Shown: positions 13,310 to 24,209 of the stretch, one piece after another
Layout: each line of letters opens with the position of its first letter
Numbering within the stretch: the first letter of the stretch is position 1
Origin: Dermatophagoides farinae
Lineage: Eukaryota; Arthropoda; Arachnida; Sarcoptiformes; Pyroglyphidae
Reading direction: 5' to 3'
Assembly (NCBI RefSeq): GCF_024713945.1
Contig: NC_134682.1
Span: forward strand, 682,001-746,000
Length of the DNA: 64,000 bases
Translations under genes and position numbers: made by a program
The notes under the pieces: generated by a model
What the model was told of the DNA's origin: nothing
Database searches by the model: none
The model's input: the letters and a program-made list of their open reading frames with translations, nothing else

Positions 13310-13866
13310 TGTTTTTAGAATCAAATACAGTGTATATTATTTTATTAAATGGGAAACACAGTTGAACATTTTGAAAAAAAAAAAATTTTTTTTTTTTTTG
13401 CAAATTCTCAAAAAAAAAGACACGATGATTTAAAAAATTGTTCGTTTTCGAAAAAGTTTCCCTGTAAAAAAAATCAACAAAATACTTTCTGGAAATTTTC
13501 TATTTTTTTTTTTATTTATTTTGATTCATTCGATTCGCCAATGTTTTTTTTTGTGACCGTGTCCTTTTTTCTTAGTGTCGAATTCAAAAAAAAAAAAAAA
13601 CAAAAATCTTTTGGTTGTTCAAACGCTTATTCAAAGGTTGGTTATTTATTTATTCATCCCACATCATAATCATCATCATCATTGGTTTTAATTCTTTGAT
13701 TCTTTTCTTTGTTTGTTTTCAGTTTTTTTTATTATTAATTATATGCAAAAGAAATTTTTTTTTGTCTTTGATTCAAAACTAGTGATTAAATGTTTTCATT
13801 CATTCAGATGAGAATTGGTCATTCTTTTGCTGTTGAATAAAAAATAATTCTTCTATATTAAAAATA
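13310..13866. other. Spacer between retrotransposon and KGD4
   Basis: AT-rich, with runs of up to 14 A or 13 T near 13376-13400 and 13585-13600. No gene seen. The last part is the promoter and 5' UTR of the plus-strand KGD4 gene. Confidence 0.5.
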
Positions 13867-14345
13867 ATGAGCACTGTGGCTAAAGCTTGGAAGGTTTGTC
13901 GTTTTTTTTTTGTTTCATACACCATACAAACAGACAAAAGAATTGAATTTTTTTTTTACTTTGATTCTATCAATAGGTTATCAAACCTCATGTGCCTTTG
14001 ATTCATTTTAAAAAAGGAGGTAAGATGAATATATAAATTTTAAAATGAATGATGAATTAAAATTGATTTTTTTTTGTTGAATTGGACAAACAAACAAAAC
14101 TAGGTCATCCAACAAATCAAACACATGGATCGATGGCAGCCGTATCGGCAACGACGACGACAACAACAACAAAAACAACAACCACGACAATGTCATTGAT
14201 GGATGATACACAATTACCGGCACGATTTCAACGTAAACCAATCAGTGAATTGGAAATGCAGCTGATTGAGGTTAGAATTTTGTTTGTTTTGATGATTGTT
14301 TAAATCCATTTTTTTTTCTTTCAGACCGGTGGTGTACCATTATGA
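13867..14345 (+). CDS. KGD4: KGD4/MRPS36-type 2-oxoglutarate dehydrogenase adaptor
   Basis: Small mitochondrial protein that links the E3 subunit to the 2-oxoglutarate dehydrogenase core (formerly named ribosomal protein S36). Four tiny exons: 13867-13893, 13977-14019, 14104-14270 and 14325-14345, with introns of 83, 84 and 54 bp, giving 85 residues. None is long enough to be obvious alone. The N-terminus reads MSTVAKAWKVIKPHVPLIHF, matching the VKPHTPLIRF core of the human protein. The C-terminus LPARFQRKPISELEMQLIETGG matches LPQKYRRKLVSQEEMEFIQRGG. A Thr-rich linker joins the two. Stop is TGA at 14343. Poly-A signals AATAAA lie near 14490-14512, close to the convergent RGP1 3' end. Confidence 0.9.
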
Positions 14346-14555
14346 TGACTATGATGTAATCGAATCGAATTCATTGCGTAGAATGTTTGCCTTTTTGTCT
14401 AGTAAAAGAAATGAAAAAATAGAAATTATTTAAATTTGGAAAAAAATATTATTTTATCTGCTAAATGAATTGATGATATAAAAATTTTCAAATAAAAATA
14501 ATAAATAAATCTCTTTCGTATTAATAAATAGAAAAAAAAGAATCAAAGAATATAT

Positions 14556-15965
14556 TCAAATATTCAATGTCCCAATAGAAGCCATTTGAAATCCTTTGGC
14601 CACATGTGCTGGATATGTAGCAACAATTTTGATTGGAAAATCCCATGTCATTACTTGTACTTGTAATTGTCTTGGTGCCAATGTTTGTCGGCCATCTTCA
14701 GTTTCTGTACATAAATTAATCGATGTATTTGTTGATTTTTGATTATTATTTTCAATTACAAAACTAAAATGTAAATTCCATTTTAAGGAAATTAAATCAT
14801 TTGCAAATGATGGTGTCAATGTAAATGGTATCGGTAATATCATTGGCGAATGATTCATATTTAAACAACATTCATGAAAACGTGTATGATTTGTAAGATT
14901 AATTTTTGATTTTTTTGCCGTTGTCGATGTCGTCGTCGATGATGATGATGATGAATGAACCAGATAATGTTCAGAAATTTTTTCTTCACTTTGTAATATC
15001 ACTGAATAACGTATACATTTAACTAGACCTTCGGTGAAATCAAACAGGCCGATAATATCTTCACCGAGACGATAAACAGTTTTAAATATGAAAAATTTGG
15101 CCACTCTACCAAACGAACTGGTTATATTGAAATTATGAGGTATACGATGTCCAACAAGATATTCAATACGATGTAATGCAATATCCAATGATGTACCATA
15201 ATCTTTGGATTCATCGTCAAACGTAAGTGAAGTACTATTCGTACTGGTCAAGCTTTTATTATCATCATCATCCATTTCATTCACCGTACCATTCAATGTA
15301 CGTTGATCCGGGTTTGTTGTCGTTGATGATGATGATGGAAATCCATCTATTGTCAATAAACGAATCGGTATTTTCAATAGATAAATTGGTGAACCAATAC
15401 GTTGAGCACCGATACACAGTTTGTAATAATATTTCAATCTATTACTGGAATATGAAGGATTAAGATTCGAAGGCAATGTTTCCGTATAGATAAATGTTTG
15501 ACTTTGTTGTGGTTCTAGCTGTAGATCGCAGAATAAAATTTTTGGTTTCGATGCATAAATAATGATACCACGTTCACCACGGACCAATGATTCATGGAAT
15601 GAAGTATCATTGGATGAATAGGTTTCCAATGCAATTGAATTTCGTTTCGTGTAATTATTTTTCATATAATTTCCATTATGATTGATTAATTTACTATCAA
15701 GATTTTCTTCAATAATTCGCCGACAATCGATCAATGATTCATCCACAGTACAGAAACAATGTAGTTGTACATTGGCCCAACAGATTCTTTCAATGGAATT
15801 ATTATTATCACTAGTATTTTTTTGGCCACCAATCAGACCATTTGGTGTGGAAATATTTTCATTTGTTCGTGGAATATTTTTCAATGTAATTAAACATTGG
15901 ACAGTTTCTTGGACAAAATATACAGGACCACGTAAAAGTTTGGCTTGAATTTCAATCATTTTCAA
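14556..15965 (-). CDS. RGP1: RGP1 homologue, Rab6 GEF partner protein 2
   Basis: Single-exon gene of 469 residues. RGP1 with RIC1 forms the guanine-nucleotide exchange complex for Rab6 at the Golgi, acting in retrograde endosome-to-Golgi transport. Family signatures: MIEIQAKLLRGPVYF at the start, ASKPKILFCDLQLEP near 140, YYKLCIGAQRIGSPIYLLKIPIRLL near 185-210, FFIFKTVYRLGEDIIG near 290, and the C-terminal FPIKIVATYP; each has a clear counterpart in human RGP1 (arrestin-like fold). Ser/Thr-rich and acidic inserts occur near 215-250 and 340-355. A second Met at residue 3 could be the start. It converges with KGD4 (210 bp between stops) and diverges from MNAT1. Confidence 0.93.
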   Translation of the reverse strand: MKMIEIQAKLLRGPVYFVQETVQCLITLKNIPRTNENISTPNGLIGGQKNTSDNNNSIERICWANVQLHCFCTVDESLIDCRRIIEENLDSKLINHNGNYMKNNYTKRNSIALETYSSNDTSFHESLVRGERGIIIYASKPKILFCDLQLEPQQSQTFIYTETLPSNLNPSYSSNRLKYYYKLCIGAQRIGSPIYLLKIPIRLLTIDGFPSSSSTTTNPDQRTLNGTVNEMDDDDNKSLTSTNSTSLTFDDESKDYGTSLDIALHRIEYLVGHRIPHNFNITSSFGRVAKFFIFKTVYRLGEDIIGLFDFTEGLVKCIRYSVILQSEEKISEHYLVHSSSSSSTTTSTTAKKSKINLTNHTRFHECCLNMNHSPMILPIPFTLTPSFANDLISLKWNLHFSFVIENNNQKSTNTSINLCTETEDGRQTLAPRQLQVQVMTWDFPIKIVATYPAHVAKGFQMASIGTLNI

Positions 15966-16243
15966 TTGTTAAATGATGATCAGAATCTAATTAACTTTGA
16001 CATTTGAAAAATTTTTCCATTAGTTCAAATTAAAGATGATCATTATCCACAAAAAAAACTTGTTTACGTTGCTACATCATATAAAATGGGAAAATAAAGA
16101 AACTCGAATTGAATGATACAACCACGGTAAACGAATACATTGTTTATGAACAGCTGATCAGCTTGACAATTTTCGCCGATTTTTTTTTTCGTTGAAGAAT
16201 TTGATTTGATTTAAATTTTTTCATTTTTCTTCCAACAAAAATA
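15966..16243. promoter_or_regulatory. Shared divergent promoter region of RGP1 and MNAT1
   Basis: Only 278 bp separate the start codons of RGP1 (minus) and MNAT1 (plus), so both promoters and 5' UTRs must lie here. No clear TATA box; this is inferred from spacing alone. Confidence 0.5.
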
Positions 16244-17254
16244 ATGGATAAAGAAACAAGATGTCCAAATTGTGGTACAACCAAATATGCCAATGTCAAT
16301 CTACGTATGATGGTAAATGTTTGTGGCCATTCACTGTGTGAATCATGTGTTGAATTGTTGTTCGTCAAAGGAGCGGCTAAATGTCCAACTTGTCAAGTAT
16401 TATTGAAACGTGTTCAATTTCGAATTCAACTTTATGATGATGAAACGGTGGAAAAAGATCTTGAAATTCGTCGTCGTTTAATCAAAGATTTAAGTCTAAA
16501 AGAAGATGATTTTGAAACACTTAGAGAATATAATGATTATCTTGAATTATTTGAAACATTTGTCTATAATTTAGCCAATAATATCGATGTAACGGAAACA
16601 AATCGTCTGATAGAACAATTTAAATCGGATAATGCTGCGAAATTGGCTAAAAGTAGAAATAAAATTTCCAAAGATATGGAACTGATACAACAATTACTTG
16701 AAGAAGAATTAATGGAACAAGGTAATCGTTCAATGATGTCGGTGGATAACGATGATGATATGAATCTTGCTGCGAAAAAAGTAGCACAATATAAAGAAAA
16801 TTTATTGGATGCATTAGTTCATTCGGATATGCCTGCAGAAATAATATTGCGTACACATCAAAAACAAGCAGAAAATGAATTGGCCGCAATCGATGAAATG
16901 GAACAAAAACGACAACAAGACGCATTACGTATGAAACGACAACAAATGAATAAACAAAAAATCATCACATCAACCGGTGTTCGTTTAGGACAGAATGCGA
17001 AAATTGTATTCGATAAAGAATTCAATGAAATTCAAGGTGAACGTTTTGTTTACACGCCAATTAAAATGCCAAATGCTGGTCCACAATGTCCAACACCGGG
17101 AACAATCGAACGGAAACAATATATGCAACATGTCCGAATGGCTGGACCATCAGAATTGGCTGCTGGTTTTTTTCCCATCTATCCATGTCAACGTGCACTA
17201 CAAGAAGCTATTATGGATCTGACATTTATACCACGTACAATGGAATCTAATTAA
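16244..17254 (+). CDS. MNAT1: CDK-activating kinase assembly factor MAT1
   Basis: Single-exon gene of 336 residues. MAT1 bridges CDK7 and cyclin H in the CDK-activating kinase and docks it to TFIIH, linking transcription and the cell cycle. The N-terminal C3HC4 RING finger spans residues 7-50 (CPNC...VNVCGHSLCESCVELLF...CPTC), almost the same spacing as human MAT1. A coiled middle region follows (about 60-235), with LREYNDYLE, FVYNLANNIDV and a Lys/Gln-rich stretch. The C-terminal CDK7/cyclin-H-binding part carries MQHVRMAGPSELAAGFFPIYPCQRALQEA. Stop at 17252. The 3' flank continues directly into the receptor array; a partial copy of this gene's tail is found at about 19360. Confidence 0.95.
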   Translation: MDKETRCPNCGTTKYANVNLRMMVNVCGHSLCESCVELLFVKGAAKCPTCQVLLKRVQFRIQLYDDETVEKDLEIRRRLIKDLSLKEDDFETLREYNDYLELFETFVYNLANNIDVTETNRLIEQFKSDNAAKLAKSRNKISKDMELIQQLLEEELMEQGNRSMMSVDNDDDMNLAAKKVAQYKENLLDALVHSDMPAEIILRTHQKQAENELAAIDEMEQKRQQDALRMKRQQMNKQKIITSTGVRLGQNAKIVFDKEFNEIQGERFVYTPIKMPNAGPQCPTPGTIERKQYMQHVRMAGPSELAAGFFPIYPCQRALQEAIMDLTFIPRTMESN

Positions 17255-17306
17255 CATCTGTGATCAAAATTTTTTTTTTATTTAATTTTTTTTCATCTTT
17301 ATAATT

Positions 17307-18886
17307 TTATACAAACAATTTGCTGGAAAGCATTGTAAAACGGCCATAGAAAATGATTAACTAGGTGGTAAACAAAAATAAAAATTAAAAATTTTCCTAG
17401 TTGATTTTTTCATTTATTTACCTTAATGAAAACAAATTTCGTCAATACAGCTGTTGGCCCAATACGCATACCCCATGGTGTTTTATGGTGGATGATTCTT
17501 TCATAAAAATTCATTATCTGTAATTTAAAATTGATCGTACCATTGTCACCATCATTCATTACAATGGCAGTTTTTTGCAATGATGACTGGATTTGATTCA
17601 TTTGTTGATTAAATTTTGATATAATAAACATTAACAATATGAGAACTGAATATTCTACAATCAACATATAGTACAACATGATTAGGAAAAAAAATTGACC
17701 ATTTGTCATTTGATTGATTAAATGCAATGTAAATTGGCTGGATATGAATCCAGTGATCAATGCCAATAGAATTAATTTCGATGCATATTTTTGTATGCAT
17801 TCAATCAATACGATTAAACGTGTATATAATGAAAATGAATGAATCAATCGTGTTTCGATACGATTTTGTTGTACAATTTTAATCAGAGATCTTGATCTGA
17901 TAATGTTTGATTGATAAATAGCTAGACAATTATCGATATCACGGATCAATTGTTTGGATATTTTCATCAACGATATGAAAGTGAAGCAGCCAAGAAATAT
18001 TGGCATATAGAAAATGATGAATAAATTTATACTTATGCAATAAAGATGAAAACAAATTGTTTGACAAATTATCTGCCATATCTGTCTAGTACGTAGGGAT
18101 ATATTATTAAATTTAAAGAATTGAATGCAAAATGAAAGTAAAACTGGAATAAAAAAAATTCGATAAAACATAAAATCAGTCGATTAAAACAATAAAAAAT
18201 AAACACATACGATGACAAGGTTGTGCATATTGATTCAAATAGATGAATGAGTATTTATAATTGGAAAAATTTTTTCTAATTATCAAACGGCCATAATCGA
18301 ATAGAATCAATGTGGATAAGGAATATTCAGAAAATTTTCTCGGTATCGTAAACAGAATCCGGTTATTGTGGTCAATTTCATTCCAACATTGTATCATTGT
18401 ACGAAATTCTAATGATTTTCTACAATTATATGTATAATATGATGTAAACCATAACATTATTATACAAAATATTAACAAAAACGATAAATGTATGATAGCT
18501 ATTTCACTAATATTAACCAAAATGACAAAAACATCACCAACGATGAAACGAATTGATTCTGGATAATCAATAAATTCAAAAGCCAGTGTTGAATAATAAA
18601 ATGTTATAAATACGGTAATAGTAAAACGTATTCTTTCTCTGATTGGAAATGTAAATGCAGAATAATCATTGTCGATTGTTTTCAATGCATAAATGGACAT
18701 ATAATAATCATAGATTGAATCGAATTTTTTTGGTGAATATGAACTTAAAAACATTATCGATGAAAAATAATAAAAACGTTGCATAAAATTATTGAAAGCC
18801 GTGTAGAAAATGGATATAACCGGACGAATTTTCAAATAATTCATATGCATTTCCATCTTGAATTTTTCGATAAAATTTCTTGCCAA
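17307..18886 (-). CDS. Multi-pass membrane protein, chemoreceptor-like, array copy 1
   Basis: Three exons: 18886-18211, 18143-17422 and 17360-17307 (introns 67 and 61 bp; phase 1 then phase 0), about 483 residues. The short last exon is recognised only by comparison with paralogues: it encodes LIIFYGRFTMLSSKLFV. Predicted membrane segments, by eye: RIRFTITVFITFYYSTLAF, HLSFLLIFCIIMLWF, a pair in the start of exon 2, YASKLILLALITGF, FFLIMLYYMLIVEYSVLIL and the exon 2/3 junction region, so about seven. The pattern of seven segments with a phase-0 intron just before the last one recalls arthropod gustatory receptors, but the TYhhhhhQF signature is absent. I therefore call it chemoreceptor-like by inference only. 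Start choice is uncertain; a conserved block begins at MNYLKIRP. Confidence 0.7.
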
Positions 18887-19359
18887 AATTTCCTATTGAC
18901 AATTTAAAAGAGAGTCAAGAAAAAAATGAATCACGAGAAAAAAAAACGGGGATTCCTTCTAGTTAGAACGTGAAAATTGTAATGATTTGTCATATCTTGT
19001 CTTTTCAAAATTTTTCTTCTCAACCCGTTATAGACTTTTATTATTCCAATCATAATCGAAATCGAACCAAAAAAAAAAAAAAAAAATAAAGAGAAAACTT
19101 TTCTTTTAATTTTCTTTTCCATCAAACATAATAATGGATTGAATCGATTGGTCGACCAATCGATAAATTGAGTGGATAATTTATGCTTTCGAAACAAAAA
19201 TTAAGCATTTCTTGATCTTATTATTCTAAATGTTGTTGAAATGATCGATAAAAAATATAAACGCATTAATCATATGAACTAAACAATGTACAACAATGAT
19301 AAAAGTTTTATTTTATATGAAAGAAAAAAAAACAACAACAGATCCGTACACTGCTGGTG
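18887..19359. other. Spacer between array copies 1 and 2, part of duplicated unit
   Basis: No gene. The segment about 18955-19265 is recognisably similar to about 21580-21860: shared words include CCTTCTAGTTAGAA, TTTTTCTTCTCA and GAGCATTTCTTGAT-like stretches. So the upstream flank of copy 1 was duplicated together with the gene. Confidence 0.55.
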
Positions 19360-19596
19360 AAAGAATTCGTTTAGGACAGAATTCAAATTCAAATTAAAGA
19401 ATTCAATGAAATTCAAGGTGAACGTTTGCCAAATGCTTGTCCACAATGTCCAACACCGGGTACAATCGAACGGAAACAATATATGCAACATGTGCGGGTG
19501 GAATTGACTGCTACTGGAGTCTATAAATGTCAACGTGCGCTACAAGGAGCTATTATGGATCTGACATTTATATCACGTACAATGGAATCTAATTAA
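19360..19596 (+). pseudogene. Truncated MNAT1 3'-end fragment
   Basis: Nearly identical to the last part of MNAT1: it shares TTCGTTTAGGACAGAAT, AAAGAATTCAATGAAATTCAAGGTGAACG, CCAACACCGG...ACAATCGAACGGAAACAATATATGCAACATG and the final AATGGAATCTAATTAA stop with its 3' flank. Internal deletions destroy the frame (for example, the segment between GAACGTTT and GCCAAATGC is lost). The 5' two-thirds of the gene is absent. It sits upstream of the copy-2 receptor's 3' end in the same arrangement that MNAT1 has to copy 1, so it was carried along by a segmental duplication. Non-functional. Confidence 0.93.
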
Positions 19597-19652
19597 CATC
19601 TGTGATCTTTGATCAAATTTTTTTTATTTAATTTTTTTTCATCATTATAATT

Positions 19653-21271
19653 TTATGCAAACAATTTGCTGGAAAGCATCGTAAAACGGCCATAGAAAAT
19701 GATTAACTAGATGGTAAAAAATGAAAATAAATGAAAATGAAAAATTTTCCTAATTGATTTTTTTTCATTTATTTACCTTAATGAAAACAAATTTCGTCAA
19801 TACGGCTAATGGTCCGATATGCATACCCCATTGTTTTTTACCACTAATGATTCTTTCATAAAAATTCATTATCTGTAATTTAAAATTGATCCTACCATTG
19901 TCACCATCATTCATTACAATGGCAGTTGTTTGCAATGATGACTGGATTTGATTCAATTGTTGATTAAATTTTGATATAATAAACATTAACAATATGAGAA
20001 CGGAATATTCTACAATCAACATATAGTATAATAAGATTAGGAAAAAAAATTGACCATTGGTCATTTGATTGATTAAATGCAATGTAAATTGGCTGGATAT
20101 GAATCCAGTGATCAATGCCAATAGAATTAATTTCGATGCATATTTTTGTATGCATTCAATCAATACGATTAAACGTGTATATAATGAAAATGAATAAATC
20201 AATCGTGTTTCGATACGATTTTGTTGTACAATTTTATTCGCAGATTTAGATCTAGATCTGATGATGTTCAATTGATAAATAGCTAGACAATTATCAATAG
20301 CACGGATCAATTGTTTGGATATTTTCATCAATGATATGAAAGTGAAGCAGCCAAGAAATATTGGCATATAGAAAATGATGAATAAATTCATACTTATGAA
20401 ATAAAATTGAAAACAAATTGTTCGACAAATTATCTGCCATATCTGTCTAGTACGTATGAATATGCCAAATTTAAAGATTTGCATGTAAAATGCAAATAAA
20501 ACTGTGAAGAAAAACACAAAAAAAATCAGCTGATGATTAAAACAATAAATAAGAAAAAAAATAAAATAAAAACTTACAATGACAAGATTGTGAATATTGA
20601 TTCAAATAGATGAATGAGTATTTATAATTGGAGAAATTTTTTCTAATTATCAAACGGCCATAATCTAATAGAATCAATGTGGATAAAGAATATTCAGAAA
20701 ATTTTCTCGGTATCGTAAACAGAATCCGGTTATTGTTATCAATTTCATTCCAACATTGTATCATTGTACGAAATTCTAATGATTTTCTACAATCATATGT
20801 ATAATATAATGTAAACCATAACATTGTCATACAAAATATTATTAAAAACGATACATGTATGATGGACATTTTGCTAATATCATCCAAAACGATGAAAACA
20901 TCACCAACGATGAAACGAATTGATTCTGGATAATCAATGAATTCAAAAGCCAATGTTGAATAATAAAATGTTATAATTACGGTAATAGTGAAACGTATTC
21001 TTTCTTTGATTGGAAATGTAAATTCATTATAATCATTGTCGATTGTTTTCAATGTATAAATGCACATATAGTAATCATAGATTGAATCGAATTTTTTTGG
21101 CGAATATGAACTTAAAAACATTATCGATGAAAAATAATAAAAACGTTGCATAAAATTATTGAATGCCATGTTGAAAATGGATATAACCGAATGAATTGTC
21201 AAATAATTCATATATATACATTTCCATCTTGAATTTTTTTTTTTTTTTGCAAAAAATTTCGTATCGACCAT
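19653..21271 (-). CDS. Multi-pass membrane protein, chemoreceptor-like, array copy 2
   Basis: Closest paralogue of copy 1; large parts of exon 2 and all of exon 3 are almost identical. Exons: 21271-20578, 20501-19777 and 19706-19653 (introns 76 and 70 bp; phases 1 and 0), about 490 residues. Last exon LIIFYGRFTMLSSKLFA. Differences from copy 1 cluster at the N-terminus (Lys-rich FFAKKKKN) and at scattered residues, with no disabling change seen, so both copies look intact. The high similarity, including flanking DNA and the MNAT1 fragment, marks this as the youngest duplication in the array. Function is inferred only from topology and gene structure. Confidence 0.7.
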
Positions 21272-22190
21272 CTAAAAGAGAGACAACGAAAAAATGAATC
21301 ACGAGTCTGAATGAACCAGTGACTAGATGTACGATATGGATTCAGGAATGAAATAATTATAAGACAAATAATGATGTAGTTTTTTGCTCAAATAAAGAAT
21401 TTTTTTTTTTTTGTTGCTGCGGGTAATAAAATCAATTAGTATATGGTTGACGCAAAAAATATCGATATTTTTCTCACACACACACACACACACACAATAA
21501 TAGCAAAACTTAAAAAAAACCTGAGCCAGTATGGTAATGGAATGAATGTAGAATAGATGAGATAAAAATAACCAAAATTCCTTCTAGTTAGAAAATGGTG
21601 AAAATCACAATGATTAATTTCTTTTCGAAATTTTTCTTCTCAGCCCCCATTTATAGACTCACATAATCGAAATTGAACCAAGAAAAAAAACTTTTTTTCT
21701 CATTTTTTTTCCACATAATTAAACCCAATAAACGATTGACTCATTTATATCGGCCATTAATTGAGTCGATAAAATTTATGTTTTCAAAACCAAAAAAAAA
21801 AAAAATTGAGCATTTCTTGATTTTTTTTTTGCTGTTGAAACAATCGATATATAAGAACCAAACAATGTACAACTTTTGCTGGTGAAAGAATTTTTTTTTC
21901 TTTTCATGTACAAAGACAGAAAAATTCAAATTCAAATTAAGTAGAAAAACTAAAAATTTAAATTTAGTTTTACAATGAATGTGAAATGGTATGATGAATG
22001 TTTAAAAAAAACAACCCATTATGATGAAAAAAAATGACAAATGATGATTGACTTTTTTTTCCTACCCTTTGTGTTTTTTTTGTCGGAAAATTTCCATCGA
22101 TTTCCCAAAAAGTTTTTCGTTTTCATGGCGGTACGTTTATCGATTTTTTTTTTGGCCATGTTTTTTTTGGTTGATGTCGTTTGTTAATTA
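21272..22190. other. Spacer between array copies 2 and 3, with duplicated-flank remnants
   Basis: No gene. It has a (CA)n run near 21476-21496. The part 21580-21860 is a diverged copy of the flank at 18955-19265. At about 21876-21940 there is a shorter match to the left edge of the MNAT1 fragment (TTTGCTGGTGAAAGAA...ATTCAAATTCAAATTAA), suggesting a third, older copy of the same duplication boundary. Confidence 0.5.
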
Positions 22191-23677
22191 TTAATGACCA
22201 AATAATTTCTGCCAAAGCATTGTCACACGAGCATAATAGATGATAATCTGTACATATCCGACATATTTATTTATTTATAAATGTATGAATTGAAAATTGA
22301 ATCAAAAAAAAAACTTACTTTGACGAAAATAATTTTATTCAACACCGTAATTGGTCCGATTTTTATGCCAAACGTTTTCAGATTGACCAAATAATAATAG
22401 ATGATCATCATTTTGATTTTAAAACGATTACTGGATTTTTGATTCAATGCAATAACAGTACGTCTAATGTCGTATTGTATGGAATTTAAACGATAATTGT
22501 ATGTAGAAATCATGTATGATAATAAAAACATGACAACATGTTCAAGAAACAATATGTAATATAGCGAAATCCAGATGATAATATTATCATTTTTCAGTTC
22601 ATTTATCAAATGAATTGTAAATTGACTTGTAATATAAGTGAAAAATATGGCCCATAACATCATACGTGATGCATATGATTCAATCTGTTCAGTAGAAATG
22701 ATTATACGGGTATATACATGAAACAATTTTAACAATCGTAATTGGATAAAAATATTTGATTGTTTAAGAATTTTTTCTGTTGCCATTTCATTTGATTGAT
22801 ATTTCCTGAGCAATGTGTCAATTTGTTTACGAATATTTTTTATTGTTTTCAATCCAAGCCATAGAATATATGCACTATATGTTAATGTTGAATAATAAAA
22901 TGAAAATAAAAAATTCAAAACAATGCCCATCATTTGTATGGATATTGCACGTATTAAAATTTGCCATAATGGTCGTGTATGGATAAAATCTTCTAATCGA
23001 ATGAAATGAATGAATAAATTGATGATAACTGATTGAAATGAAACGAAACGAAAAAAGACATTGTTATTGTGAAAAAAAAACAGAAACAAAAACTTACAAT
23101 GAAAAATTTGTGTAATACAAAACAAACGATTGGAAAATTGTTTAAAATTTCTATTACTATCTGGAAGTATTTGATGTATGAAATTGAATAAAAGTATCGA
23201 TGATTTTGTTAATTTTTTATATTTTTTTTCAAAATTTGGATCATCATCACGTTCATTAATATAAATTATCGTTGTACGATATGCATTCGATCGTTTTGTA
23301 TGAAATAAATCATAAACAAGTAACCAACCGATTGTTAATGCAGACCAAGCAAACAGGGCAGAATTATGTATGAGATTGTCTGATTCACCAATTATGATGA
23401 TGGTCAAATCGCCCAATAAAAAACGTTCAGTATCTGTATAATGGATTATATTCATACTGAATGTCATATAATAGATTGCAATGATGGTGGTGAGAAAAAA
23501 ACGAAATTGTTCCATTCGTGGTAATGATAACATCAAACATTTTTTATAATCAAGCAACAGAAAATGTGTATAGAAATCAAGAATGGATGGATAATATTTT
23601 GGTGAATATGAACTTAGATAGAAACCAGATAGAATATTGTGAATATAATGCAGTGTTTGATCAATGTTTTCATTCAT
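22191..23677 (-). CDS. Multi-pass membrane protein, chemoreceptor-like, array copy 3
   Basis: Exons: 23677-23098, 23028-22319 and 22247-22191 (introns 69 and 71 bp; same phases 1 and 0), about 448 residues. Reading straight through the first intron gives a false longer frame, because that intron has no stop in frame. Shared family features: LSSYSPKYYPSILDFYTHF near the N-terminus, FIHTRPLWQILIRA at the start of the second half, YASRMMLWAIFFTYITSQFTIHLINE, TFGIKIGPITVLNKIIFVK and the last exon IIIYYARVTMLWQKLFGH. Well diverged from copies 1 and 2 but collinear over its length. Role inferred as for copy 1. Confidence 0.68.
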
Positions 23678-24209
23678 TTTTTTTTATCAATGTTTTGTAA
23701 TGAAATCTCTGTGAAATGAAAATTATTTATCAACGATGATGATGATTTTGAAATTCTTTTCCCTTTTGTCATTCGTTATGGAACATTTGTTTTTTTGTTG
23801 TTGTTGTTGTTGTTTACGTTTGGTTTTGTTTGAGTTGGTTGCATTCATGTTCAGTGATGAATAAAAAATAAAGTTTTATGGAAAGTAAAAATTTTCTTCA
23901 CCATTTTTTTTTCATTGTGAATTCCCAATTTATGTAATATTTTTTTTGTATCTAATAATTGTATTGATTTTATGGCCAAAAAGTTTTTCTTTTTCGTTTA
24001 ATTTTAGCAGAAAAACCAATAATTTCATCATCATTATCGAAAAAAAAAATTCAACTCATGATGAATGAAAATAAAAAGTCAAAGTTCAATTTAATTTGAA
24101 TAATTTTTCTAGATGAAGTTTTTTTTATTCAAAATAGTCAATTTCGATAATAATCGATCGATATATAGCATGATGATGATGATGATGAGAAAATTTTCAT
24201 TTTTTTATT
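23678..24209. other. Spacer between array copies 3 and 4
   Basis: AT-rich spacer with (TTG)n near 23791-23815 and (GAT)n near 24172-24188. No gene or MNAT1 remnant seen. Confidence 0.5.

Noticed and set aside
22271-23677. Single 468-codon frame covering receptor copy 3 exons 1 and 2
   Set aside because: Reads through the 69-bp intron 23029-23097; splice sites and paralogue comparison show the intron should be removed, and the true C-terminus lies in the exon ending at 22191.
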